Part shown: piece after piece, positions 51,094 through 59,096 of the stretch
Position numbering within the stretch: the first letter of the stretch is position 1
Layout: each line of letters starts with the position of its first letter
Source of the DNA: Proteobacteria bacterium DTSAM18
GTDB lineage: Bacteria; Myxococcota_A; UBA796; GCA-2862545
Assembly: GCA_028767165.1 (NCBI GenBank)
Contig: JARACJ010000002.1
Coordinates: 434,001 to 498,000 of the forward strand
Direction: 5' to 3'
DNA: 64,000 nucleotides
Translations under genes and position numbers: made by a program
The notes under the pieces: generated by a model
The model's database searches: none
Seen by the model: only the letters and a program-made list of their open reading frames with translations
Told to the model about the DNA's origin: nothing

Positions 51094-53418
51094 ATGGGAA
51101 AGCGCACGTTGATTCTGGTCCTTGCGATGATCGGGGCCTGTCAGGAGGAGCCAGCCGAGGAGCCGATGCGCCCGGCCGACTTCACGGCCCACCCCGGCGT
51201 CGAGACGGTCACGGTCACGGGCGCCGAGGCCGGCGCGGAGCTCACCCTGTACGATCCCGAGGGAGAGCCCCTGGTCACCGTGGTGGCCGATGAGCTCGGC
51301 ACGGCGCACTTCTCCTACATCCCCGGTGAGCACCAGATCCTCGATCTGAACGATCCCGATCCGCTCTCCCTGGCCAGCGGCGACGTCCTTCCGCCGGGTG
51401 ATGGCTACGTCATCCAGGACGACACCACCGATCCCCCGGCCTGGTCGCAGCCCTTCGATGTGCTCGCGGTCGACGATGTGGCCAGCGAGGAATTCTACGC
51501 CTCGCAGACCCTCACCGGCCTGCACTGGTCCCCCCTGACGGGCCCGGACGGCGATCCGGAGTCCGGCTACCAGTACATCGAGATGCGCGACGGCGTGAAG
51601 CTCGGGGCCATGGTGCGCTTTCCCGACAAGGCGCTGTACGGTGAGGGGCCGCATCCCACCGTCGTCGAGTACTCCGGCTACAGCCCCTCCCGCCCCGACC
51701 GCCCCGACAACGGCTCCTTCATCGCCAACGCCCTCGGCTTCGCCACGGTCTCGGTCAACATGCGCGGCAGCGGCTGCTCCGGCGGCGTGTTCGACGTCTT
51801 CAACCGCGCCCAGGCGGCCGACGGCTACGACATCATCGAGGTGGTCGCGGCCCAGGAGTGGGTGTTGAACGGCATGGTCGGCATGGTCGGCCTGTCCTAC
51901 CCGGGCGTCAGCCAGCTGTACGTCGGCGCCACCAACCCGCCCCACCTGGGCGCCATCGTGCCGCTGTCCGTCATCGCGGACGCCTGGGAGATGCAGTGGC
52001 CCGGCGGCATCTACAACGTCGGCTTCACCCGCTCCTGGGTCGAGGAGCGGGAGTCACAGGCCCAGGTCGGTGGCCAGGGCTGGGTCTCCGATCGCATCGC
52101 GGCCGGGGATGCCCAGTGCGAGGAGAACCTCGCCATCAGCCACCACAGCGTCGACTTCGAGACCTTCCTGCGTTCCCTGAAGATGCGCCCCGCCTCCTCC
52201 GACGACCGTGATCTGCGGCTGCTGGTGGAGCAGATCGAGGCGCCCGTGTTCTTCGGCGGCCAGTTCCAGGACGAGCAGACGGGCCCCCAGTTCGGCGAGA
52301 TGCTCGACCGCTTCTACATGTCGGAGGATCTGCGGGTGCTCATCGGCAACGGCCGCCACGTCGACGGCTACGCCCCCCACGCCGTGGAGCGTTGGTTCGA
52401 ATTCCTCGAGTTCCACGTGGCCGGTCGCATCCCCGTGCTCAACCCGCTCATCCGGCAGTTCGGTGCCGGCGAGTTCGGCGGCGAGTTCGGCATGACCGAC
52501 GTCAGCTTCGGTCCGGACCGGTTCACCGGGTTCGACTCGTTCGACGAGGCCCTGCAGGCGTACATGGCCGAGCCCGACGTCACCCTGCTGTTCGAGAACG
52601 GCGGCGATGTCGAGCGTCCCGGCGAGCCGGGGGGCCGCTGGTCGGTGGAGCTGCCGGTGTGGCCACCGCCGGTGCAGGACGACCTGCGCTGGTTCCTCGG
52701 CCCCGAGGGCGAGCTGGCGGAAGAGGCGCCGTCCGTCGATGCCTCGGACGCCTGGGCCTTCGATCCCGAGGCCGGTTCGAGCACCTTCTTCGGGCCCCGC
52801 GGCTACGAGCTCATGCCGCCTCTGTGGGACGTCGACTGGACCGTGTTCGAGCAGGGCCACATGGCCAGCTACCTCACCGCGCCCTTCGAGGAGGATGTCG
52901 TGCTCACCGGGCCCGGCATCGCCGAGCTGTGGTTGAAGAGCTCCGTGTCCGAGATGGACGTGCAGGTCACGCTCACCGAGGTGCGGCCCGACGGCCAGGA
53001 GCTGTACATCCAGTCCGGGTGGCTACGGCTCGGTCACCGCGCGAGCGAGGTGGGCGACGACCACCGCATCCTGCGCACCTACGCCGAGGCCGACCACGAG
53101 CCGATGCCGATCGGCGAGTGGGTGAGCGCGCGGGTCCAGGTGCACTCGGTGGCCCATCCCGTGCGGGAGGGCTCGCAGCTGCGGGTGATCGTCTCCACCC
53201 CCGGGCGCGATCACGGCACCTGGGAGTTCGAGCCGCCGGCCTACGAGGCGGGCGAGGCGCCCACCTTCGAGCTCGGCGTCGGCGGAGCCCACGCCTCCAG
53301 CCTGTTCATGTCCGCCCTTCCCGGCATCGACATCCCCGAGGAACTGCCCGACTGCGACGGCCTGCGGGGCCAGGTCTGCCGGCCCTATGCCTTCGTGATG
53401 AACGTGGCCGCCGAGTAG
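51094..53418 (+). CDS. CocE/NonD-family hydrolase lipoprotein (S15-like)
   Basis: The 774-residue lipoprotein has lipobox IGAC (Cys16) and an N-terminal beta domain. An alpha/beta-hydrolase domain of the X-Pro dipeptidyl-peptidase/CocE type follows: MRDGVKLGAMVRFPD, nucleophile GLSYPG (Ser268), and candidate acid and His residues around GRHVDGYAPH. The C-terminal jelly-roll typical of the family includes FEEDVVLTGPGIAELWLKSS and VQVHSVAHPVREGSQLRV. It probably hydrolyses an ester or peptide outside the cytoplasm. ATG 51094 follows TGGAGGGTGAACC. Confidence 0.9.
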   Translation: MGKRTLILVLAMIGACQEEPAEEPMRPADFTAHPGVETVTVTGAEAGAELTLYDPEGEPLVTVVADELGTAHFSYIPGEHQILDLNDPDPLSLASGDVLPPGDGYVIQDDTTDPPAWSQPFDVLAVDDVASEEFYASQTLTGLHWSPLTGPDGDPESGYQYIEMRDGVKLGAMVRFPDKALYGEGPHPTVVEYSGYSPSRPDRPDNGSFIANALGFATVSVNMRGSGCSGGVFDVFNRAQAADGYDIIEVVAAQEWVLNGMVGMVGLSYPGVSQLYVGATNPPHLGAIVPLSVIADAWEMQWPGGIYNVGFTRSWVEERESQAQVGGQGWVSDRIAAGDAQCEENLAISHHSVDFETFLRSLKMRPASSDDRDLRLLVEQIEAPVFFGGQFQDEQTGPQFGEMLDRFYMSEDLRVLIGNGRHVDGYAPHAVERWFEFLEFHVAGRIPVLNPLIRQFGAGEFGGEFGMTDVSFGPDRFTGFDSFDEALQAYMAEPDVTLLFENGGDVERPGEPGGRWSVELPVWPPPVQDDLRWFLGPEGELAEEAPSVDASDAWAFDPEAGSSTFFGPRGYELMPPLWDVDWTVFEQGHMASYLTAPFEEDVVLTGPGIAELWLKSSVSEMDVQVTLTEVRPDGQELYIQSGWLRLGHRASEVGDDHRILRTYAEADHEPMPIGEWVSARVQVHSVAHPVREGSQLRVIVSTPGRDHGTWEFEPPAYEAGEAPTFELGVGGAHASSLFMSALPGIDIPEELPDCDGLRGQVCRPYAFVMNVAAE

Positions 53419-53486
53419 GCGGTCCGGCCGCCGTGCCCGTGCCAGGACTGTGGTAGAACGGCGGCGCCCACGATCGAGATGCCCCC

Positions 53487-54089
53487 ATGCTTCGAGCGGT
53501 TCCCTTCATCGCCCTGTGGCTGCCGGCCTGCCATGCAGCTTCCGACCATCCCATCGCCGAGCCTCCTCCGGAGGCGCTCGGCTGCTCGGTGTACCCACAG
53601 GGCGGCGGCCCGCTGAAGCTGCTGGAAGGCTGCGCCCACCTCGATCCGAGCGGACGGTTGCAGGTCACGCCCGAGGCGCTGGCCGAGCTGTCCTTCGAGG
53701 GCGACCTGTCGCGGCTGTACCTCGGTGAGGTCCACCGCTGGTTCTACGTGAACCGCCAGGGTCTCGGGCTCTCCTGCCTGGAGGAGGGGTTCGACTGCGC
53801 CCCGTTCCGCGACGGCCTCACCTCGGGCGTGCTGGATGGGGAGGCCGTGTTCTACGGGCCCGATCTGGAGGTCGTGTTCTCCACGGGCCTCGACTGGGCC
53901 GGCAGCTTCGCCGATGGGCTCGCCCCCGTCTGCGAGGGCGTGCCTTCGAGCCCGGGCGGTGGGGGAGACTGCGATCAGGGCGCGCGGGCCGGGGGGCGGT
54001 GCGGCTACGTCGACGCCGACGGACGCATGGTCCTGCATCCCTCGGTGCCGCTCGAGGCCCTGCCGGCGCGCGACGAGGTACAGCTCTAG
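53487..54089 (+). CDS. Lipoprotein with WG-like repeats
   Basis: The product is 200 residues with a short signal peptide and lipobox LPAC. The mature part has repeated WG-type units (WFYVNRQGLGL, APFRDGLTSG, FADGLAPVCEGV, CGYVDADGRMVLHP), which form a small beta-rich repeat domain found in many secreted bacterial proteins of unknown role. It is convergent with the ferritin-like lipoprotein gene, and the two 3' ends overlap by 4 bp. TAGAAC at 53453-53458 is a possible -10. Confidence 0.75.
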   Translation: MLRAVPFIALWLPACHAASDHPIAEPPPEALGCSVYPQGGGPLKLLEGCAHLDPSGRLQVTPEALAELSFEGDLSRLYLGEVHRWFYVNRQGLGLSCLEEGFDCAPFRDGLTSGVLDGEAVFYGPDLEVVFSTGLDWAGSFADGLAPVCEGVPSSPGGGGDCDQGARAGGRCGYVDADGRMVLHPSVPLEALPARDEVQL

Positions 54090-55510
54090 GCCGCCAGTCG
54101 CTCCCGCAGCGTGGCCACCAGCACCCGTGACGCCGCCACGTCGGGCAGGCCGAGCACGGCGATCTTGTCGGAAGGCTCCCCTACCTCGGCACCGGCCTCG
54201 AGCTCGTCGAACGCGGCGTCCATGGCGCTCCGGACCCGGGCCCGGGCTGCGGCATCGAGCCGCCCCATGACCCACCGGTGCACGTTCCAGGCCAGCGAGG
54301 CGTGGCGGACCTCGTCGTCGGAGATGCCGGCCATCAGGTGTCGCACGACCTCGTCGCCGGCGTGCTCCGCCTGCCAGCAGCCCAGCAGGGCGCCGAAGGT
54401 CTCGCGCACGCAGCCCTCGACGGCGTTCTCGAGGGCGAAGGCCTCGAGGGAGCGCTCGCCCCAGGTGGGTCGTTCGGGCTGCTCGAAGGACCCGCCGTGG
54501 CGACCCGCCAGGAACGCCACCTGGGCGGCGTGGCGCACCTCGTCGACCCGTGCGCGCTCGGCGGCCTCGATGAGGGGCCCGGGGGCATCGAACCGCTCGA
54601 GCTCGTCCTTCATCCGCTCGAAGGCGAACACACTGGCGGCCTCGAGGCGGGCACACCCGGACAGGTAGTCGGCCAGGCGGACCATCGAGCCACCGGGTGC
54701 CAGGCCTTCGGGCCGGCGACCGATGCAGGCACCGGTGCCCGGCGCATCCGGGGCCGCCTTCTGGGCGACGACCTCGGTGGAGCCGTCGGGCTTCACCAGC
54801 AGCACCACCTCGTCGTAGGTGATGGGACACGGGTTGGTCATGCGAAGGCCGCGGAGCTCGAAGCCCTGCTCGACCGCACGCCAGCCGCCGTGCTGCGCCT
54901 CACCGCAGCGACCGACGAGGAGGCTCGACAGGTTCGCGTACACCCACGCCTCCTCGCCGCTGGCGATGGGCGCCACGAGCTCGGACAGGGGCGACACCGC
55001 CGCCTCGGCGACGCCCGGCTCCTTCGCCAGCTGGGAGAGGGCGGCATCGGGCACCCAGCGACGGACCTCGTCGCCCCGGGTGGTGACCACGGACTTCTCG
55101 ATGCAGATCTGGCCGCACTCGGTGCGCAGGAAGGGCGCGTGGATGGTCTCAAGGCTCGACGCGCACGCCGCCGCTTCGCTGGCACCGGCGCACGCCTCGC
55201 CGGCTTCGGAGGCCACGGTCGGCCTTCCTTCCGGCGTGTGGACCGTGCGGACGGAGACGAAGTCGTAGGCGGTGCCCGTCTTGATCCAGCCGGCCTGACC
55301 CTCGTTGATGACGTCGCAGGCGATCGCCTGCCAGCCCGACGCCGGCTCGAGGGCCGTGGGGGCTTCCTTTGCGGGGCCCTCGCCGGGGGCGGCGCCGGGT
55401 TCGGAGGGCGCGGGTTTCTTCGATGCGCACCCCGCGCTCGCGAGGGCGGCGGCCAGCAGGGCGTGTCGGATGGTGCGGCGAAGCACAGGCTCGAAGGTGT
55501 CATGGGACAT
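54086..55510 (-). CDS. Lipoprotein with C-terminal ferritin-like domain
   Basis: The 474-residue product has a signal peptide with lipobox ASAGC, followed by a Pro/Ala/Glu-rich linker. A central Cys-containing region precedes a helical domain with two DEVRHA motifs (ARVDEVRHAAQVAFLA and ISDDEVRHASLAW) and additional Glu residues in ASVFAFERMKDELERF and ENAVEGCVRET. This ExxRH pairing is typical of a ferritin-like di-iron four-helix bundle. It may bind or oxidise iron at the envelope; the activity is not established. Lipoproteins of this form occur in Myxococcota. Confidence 0.82.
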   Translation of the reverse strand: MSHDTFEPVLRRTIRHALLAAALASAGCASKKPAPSEPGAAPGEGPAKEAPTALEPASGWQAIACDVINEGQAGWIKTGTAYDFVSVRTVHTPEGRPTVASEAGEACAGASEAAACASSLETIHAPFLRTECGQICIEKSVVTTRGDEVRRWVPDAALSQLAKEPGVAEAAVSPLSELVAPIASGEEAWVYANLSSLLVGRCGEAQHGGWRAVEQGFELRGLRMTNPCPITYDEVVLLVKPDGSTEVVAQKAAPDAPGTGACIGRRPEGLAPGGSMVRLADYLSGCARLEAASVFAFERMKDELERFDAPGPLIEAAERARVDEVRHAAQVAFLAGRHGGSFEQPERPTWGERSLEAFALENAVEGCVRETFGALLGCWQAEHAGDEVVRHLMAGISDDEVRHASLAWNVHRWVMGRLDAAARARVRSAMDAAFDELEAGAEVGEPSDKIAVLGLPDVAASRVLVATLRERLAA

Positions 55511-55640
55511 GTCGGGGTCTCCCTTTGTTGCCCGCCTGCAACGTGTGTGTCGATGCTAGCTTACACCGCTCGGTCCTGCCGGGTGGGACCCGGGACGTCT
55601 GGGGGGACGATCGCAGGAAGGATCATTCGGTGAGTTTGCC

Positions 55641-55677
55641 GTCTTGAATCAAGACGTTGTATGTCTTGATTCAAGAC
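55641..55677 (+). promoter_or_regulatory. Double palindromic operator of the AbiE-like operon
   Basis: GTCTTGAATCAAGAC (55641-55655) and GTCTTGATTCAAGAC (55663-55677) are each perfect palindromes around one base, are separated by 7 bp and are exact reverse complements of each other. Centres are 22 bp (two helical turns) apart. A TTGCCG (55636-55641) and TATGTC (55660-55665), 18 bp apart, could be the promoter, with its -10 between and touching the palindromes, so a bound repressor would block it. The start codon of the first gene is 12 bp downstream. Confidence 0.85.
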
Positions 55678-55689
55678 ATTGAGGTGAGT

Positions 55690-56292
55690 ATGTCGGAACG
55701 ACCCCTGTTTCTCGAAGCCCTGGAGATGTTGGGACAGCTGCTCGAAGCGGAAGGGCGCCACTACGATCTGGTGGTGGTGGGCGGAGGCGCCCTTGTCCTC
55801 CAAGGCTACATCCAACGCCCCACGGAGGATCTCGACGTTCTGGCCATGGTCGGCGACGACGGATGGCGCGGTGAGAAACCTTTCCCGGAACCTCTTGCCC
55901 GGCTGATAGGGATCGTGGGGCTCTCCTTGGATCTTCCCGTCGAGGGACCTCACGATAGAGCCTGGTTGAACCCCGGCCCCAGTTTCCTGATGGACCAAGG
56001 CTTGCCGATCGGTTTCCAACAGCGGGTCGAGACGCGTCGATTCCATGGACTCACCCTTCGGGTGGCCGCCAGGATCGACCTCCTGTACCTCAAGGTCCTG
56101 GCAGCTACCTCGTTCGACCGGATCGCACGCCGGAAGGTCGATGTGGCAGATCTTGTGGCCCTCCGACCCACTCCGACTGAAATTCGGGGGGCGCTGCGGT
56201 GGTGCGCTGGCCTGGATGGCCGCCCGGATTTCCTCCAGACCGAAGGCGCCGACCTCTGCCGTTCGCTCGGACTGCCAGAGGAGGTCTCCTGA
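55690..56292 (+). CDS. DUF6036/AbiEii-like nucleotidyltransferase
   Basis: A 200-residue protein of the minimal nucleotidyltransferase fold: VVVGGGALVLQGYIQRPTED at about 28-47 and then LDVL. The G-G and E-D-x-D motifs (catalytic Asp47 and Asp49) are those of AbiEii and DUF6036 enzymes. AbiEii-type proteins are toxins of type IV toxin-antitoxin systems or related enzymes. ATG 55690 follows GAGGTG; a TTG at 55657 within the operator is rejected. It is the first gene after the double palindrome, and the winged-helix partner starts 1 bp after its stop. The assignment as a toxin is inferred from fold and context. Confidence 0.82.
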   Translation: MSERPLFLEALEMLGQLLEAEGRHYDLVVVGGGALVLQGYIQRPTEDLDVLAMVGDDGWRGEKPFPEPLARLIGIVGLSLDLPVEGPHDRAWLNPGPSFLMDQGLPIGFQQRVETRRFHGLTLRVAARIDLLYLKVLAATSFDRIARRKVDVADLVALRPTPTEIRGALRWCAGLDGRPDFLQTEGADLCRSLGLPEEVS

Positions 56293-56293
56293 C

Positions 56294-57184
56294 ATGACCA
56301 CCGTGCAGGACATGGCCTTGGACTTCCTGTGGGGATGCTGGCGTGCCCTGGGGGTACCGGGCGCACCCAGGCTTCCCCGTGATGTCGCTGTCGATCCGGA
56401 ATGGCTCATCGTGGCTACGCCCTCGTTCGCTGAGGTGGATCCGAGGCTGGACGAGATGGCGCTGTCCTGGTGTGCGCAGCACCCACACCAGGTGTCTACG
56501 CGGCGGCTACGCGTCGTCTCCCGTCAGTCTCCGCAGTCCATGCGACAGGCCTTCGATGGCTTTGCGCAGCAGCTCGAGGCGCTGGCTGGTCCGGAGCGTC
56601 GGGGTGGTCGCCAGGAATCGTCGTTGCGTGCTTTCGACATCCCGTTCCACCGGCCATCCGCTGTGGCGTTGCGAGCCCGCGCGGGCATGGGCATCGGGGT
56701 CCGGTCGGATCTACTGCTCGAGTTGCTACGACGGGGGGGAGGCTGGGCGCGGGTATCCGAGCTTGCGGAGCGTGTCGGCTACACCAAGCGCAGCGTGGCT
56801 CGAACCCTTCTCGACTTCGAGCGTGCCGGTTGGGTTGGGGGCATGGACATCGGTAACGCACGGACCTACGCACTCCAGAAGACGAACATGTGGTCCGATC
56901 TGCTCCAGGGTCGAGATCTCGTGTGGTTGCCGTGGAGGGAATGGATGACGTTGATGCACACGCTCGTGCTGCTCGAGCGTCTCTCTGCCAGCCCCGAGGT
57001 GATCCGCCGAGCACAGACGGTCGTGGCCTGGAAGAAGCTGGTGGTGCACGCCAAGCCGCTCGGCCTACCGGAACCGCCGGATCCGCGGGGTCGTTCCGAT
57101 GCGTTCGCTGCCACCTTGGCCTGGGGCCGAAACGCGCTCGACGCGCCGTGGCAAGGCCATGACCAGAGGGGAGCCGACTCATGA
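56294..57184 (+). CDS. Winged-helix protein, probable AbiEi-like antitoxin/repressor
   Basis: This 296-residue protein has a clear winged-helix DNA-binding part at about 137-198: RSDLLLELLRRGGG, SELAERVGYTKRSVARTLLD, FERAGWVG. The flanking regions, of about 130 and 95 residues, are not recognised. It is expressed directly after the nucleotidyltransferase and is the natural candidate to bind the two palindromes upstream, as AbiEi antitoxins do. Unlike classic abiEi-abiEii, the regulator here is the second gene and its HTH lies in the middle. It could also be an unrelated regulator that has been recruited. Its stop overlaps the next gene's start. Confidence 0.72.
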   Translation: MTTVQDMALDFLWGCWRALGVPGAPRLPRDVAVDPEWLIVATPSFAEVDPRLDEMALSWCAQHPHQVSTRRLRVVSRQSPQSMRQAFDGFAQQLEALAGPERRGGRQESSLRAFDIPFHRPSAVALRARAGMGIGVRSDLLLELLRRGGGWARVSELAERVGYTKRSVARTLLDFERAGWVGGMDIGNARTYALQKTNMWSDLLQGRDLVWLPWREWMTLMHTLVLLERLSASPEVIRRAQTVVAWKKLVVHAKPLGLPEPPDPRGRSDAFAATLAWGRNALDAPWQGHDQRGADS

Positions 57185-57708
57185 CCATCCAGGCCACCAT
57201 CCGAGACGCCACGCCCGACGACGCCTCGGCCATCTGTGCCATCTACAATCCCTTCATCGCCGAGAGCGTGATCACCTTCGAGGAGGAGCAGCTCACGCCG
57301 GAGGAGATGGGGGATCGCATCGCGCGCATCCAGGAGCGCTACCCCTGGATCGTCCTGGAAGAGGAGGGCCGCATCCTCGGCTACGCCTACGGCGCGAGCT
57401 GGCGGCACCGTCACGCCTACCGCTTCTGCGCCGAGAGTTCGGTGTACGTCGATCCGTCGGTGCAGGGAAAGGGGATCGGGCGAGCGCTGTACGGCGCGCT
57501 GATCAAGCGCCTGAAGCAGGATGGGTTCCGCGAGATCATCGGCGTGATCACCCTGCCGAACGAGGTGAGCGAGAACCTGCACCGCAGCTTCGGGTTCCAC
57601 GAGATCGGCGTGTTCCCCAAGGTGGGCTTCAAGTTCGATCGTTGGCTGGACGTGGCGTTCTGGCAGCTGTCGGTGGGTCCGGCGCCCGAGGGCGACGCGG
57701 GCGCGTAG
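57181..57708 (+). CDS. GNAT N-acetyltransferase, phosphinothricin-acetyltransferase-like
   Basis: A 175-residue GNAT protein with IRDATPDDASAICAIYNPFI and acetyl-CoA-binding QGKGIGRALYGALIKRL. SENLHRSFGFHEIGVFPKVG is typical of Pat/MnaT-type enzymes that acetylate phosphinothricin, methionine analogues or free amino acids. ATG 57181 overlaps the winged-helix gene stop by 4 bp, so it is coupled to the toxin-antitoxin-like pair. Whether this is a functional link or a downstream cargo gene cannot be told from sequence. Confidence 0.9.
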   Translation: MTIQATIRDATPDDASAICAIYNPFIAESVITFEEEQLTPEEMGDRIARIQERYPWIVLEEEGRILGYAYGASWRHRHAYRFCAESSVYVDPSVQGKGIGRALYGALIKRLKQDGFREIIGVITLPNEVSENLHRSFGFHEIGVFPKVGFKFDRWLDVAFWQLSVGPAPEGDAGA

Positions 57709-57760
57709 GGGCGTCCTCCTGTGATACCCCTGCCCGACACCCTCCACCGAGGAGCCCACC

Positions 57761-58057
57761 ATGGCCGACGAGCAGACCAAGGACGACACCTTCTACCAGC
57801 GCGCCGATGCCCACATCCACCTGTCCAACGACCAGATGAAGATGGGCCTGACCCGCCACCGGGTGAGCGCCTCCCACATGTTCAGCTCCGCCCGGTTCAA
57901 CGCCTGGGTGAGCTCCCGCGGCTGGCAGACCGCCGAGCAGATGAAGGAGGCCCGTGAGGAGACCATCGAGTTCTTCATGGACCAGTACCGCAAGATGCTG
58001 GAGTCCAACATGGACGACTACATCCGCAACTTCGATCGCTACCGGGGCCGCAAGTAG
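57761..58057 (+). CDS. DUF3144 family protein
   Basis: A 98-residue protein matching the small DUF3144 family: FYQRADAHIHLSNDQMKMG, ASHMFSSARFNAWVS and IEFFMDQYRKMLESNMDDYI with a C-terminal NFDRY. It is mostly helical, soluble and of unknown function. ATG 57761 follows CGAGGAGCCC. It is a single gene between the GNAT gene and a membrane-anchored protein. Confidence 0.85.
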   Translation: MADEQTKDDTFYQRADAHIHLSNDQMKMGLTRHRVSASHMFSSARFNAWVSSRGWQTAEQMKEAREETIEFFMDQYRKMLESNMDDYIRNFDRYRGRK

Positions 58058-58126
58058 GGTCGGGTTCGTGTGGATCCGCATGAGGGAGCCCGCCGGTTCT
58101 GGTAGGCTCCCTGTTCGGAGGATCCC

Positions 58127-59044
58127 ATGAAAGACCGTTCGTCCCGCGGCCTGGCCGTGTTCTTCGCTCTCCTCGCCGTGGCCGCTGGGGTCTACGGCAG
58201 CATGCGTGACCACGAAGACGCCGGGGGCGACGCCGCGGCCACCGAGGCGGAGCGTGGGCTGCGTACGGCGGATGCCCAGGCAGGGCAGGCCGCGCTGGCC
58301 GTGGCGGTCCTCGACGAGGCCGGACGCATCGTCGCCGACAAGCAGCTGGTCTCCGCGCGGCTGGCATCCACGTTCCCCGGGCGCCAGACGGCGTTGTGCG
58401 GCCCGTCCCGCGCCGGCGACTTCGGTCACCAGGAGCGGGCCAACGGCGCGGTCTTCGGCATCCACGGCCAGACGGCCCTCGTCTCCGGTCAGGCCAAGGG
58501 CAAGCTGTGGGTCCAGGGGGCCGGGCAGTGGCTGCACTGGGAAGACGGACGATGCCGCTGGGAGGATCCGGCCATGGCCGAGCTCTCCGGCGCGGTCGAG
58601 GGCGGCGGCGAGCACGTGGTCACGGGATGCCCGGGCATGGCCGCCGTGCGCACGGACGCCGACGGTCGCTTCGCCCTGAAGGCTCCGGTGGGCACCATGT
58701 GCTTCCTGCGTGCCCACCCCGCGGCCCGCGTCGGCACGGGCAACGCCCTCGGCATCCAGGTCAAGGAGGGCGGGGTGTCCGGCCTCGAGCTGTCGTCCCT
58801 CGGCGAGGTGGAGGATGTATCCACGATCGCGGCCGGGCTCGCCGACATGAGCCGCGCCATGCTGCAGAGCTACCGCAAGGAGCTCGGCCGACTCGAACAG
58901 CTCCCCGAGGACCAGGTCTGGTCGTCCTACCGGGCCCACGTGAAGGCCCAGATCGCCGAGCAGGAGCAGAACCTGCGGGATCTGTCGGATCCGGAGCAGA
59001 TGCCCACCCTCGTGCGCGACTTCCTGATGGGCGAGACCTGGTGA
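58127..59044 (+). CDS. Membrane-anchored protein with carboxypeptidase-regulatory-like domain
   Basis: The 305-residue product has an N-terminal hydrophobic segment (LAVFFALLAVAAGVYGSM) and then a periplasmic region. The middle has a small beta domain around LSGAVEGGGEHVVTGCPGMA and VRTDADGRFALKAPVG, like carboxypeptidase-regulatory domains. The C-terminus is a helical, Glu/Gln-rich stretch (YRKELGRLEQLPEDQ, AQIAEQEQNLRDLSD). No enzyme motif is seen. GGAGGATCCC precedes ATG 58127, and GGTAGGCT at 58101-58108 is a possible -10. Confidence 0.65.
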   Translation: MKDRSSRGLAVFFALLAVAAGVYGSMRDHEDAGGDAAATEAERGLRTADAQAGQAALAVAVLDEAGRIVADKQLVSARLASTFPGRQTALCGPSRAGDFGHQERANGAVFGIHGQTALVSGQAKGKLWVQGAGQWLHWEDGRCRWEDPAMAELSGAVEGGGEHVVTGCPGMAAVRTDADGRFALKAPVGTMCFLRAHPAARVGTGNALGIQVKEGGVSGLELSSLGEVEDVSTIAAGLADMSRAMLQSYRKELGRLEQLPEDQVWSSYRAHVKAQIAEQEQNLRDLSDPEQMPTLVRDFLMGETW

Positions 59045-59096
59045 GCAACTGGTGATGCAGCAGGCACCTCGGCTTCCGAGGCGTTAGCTGCCGGCC

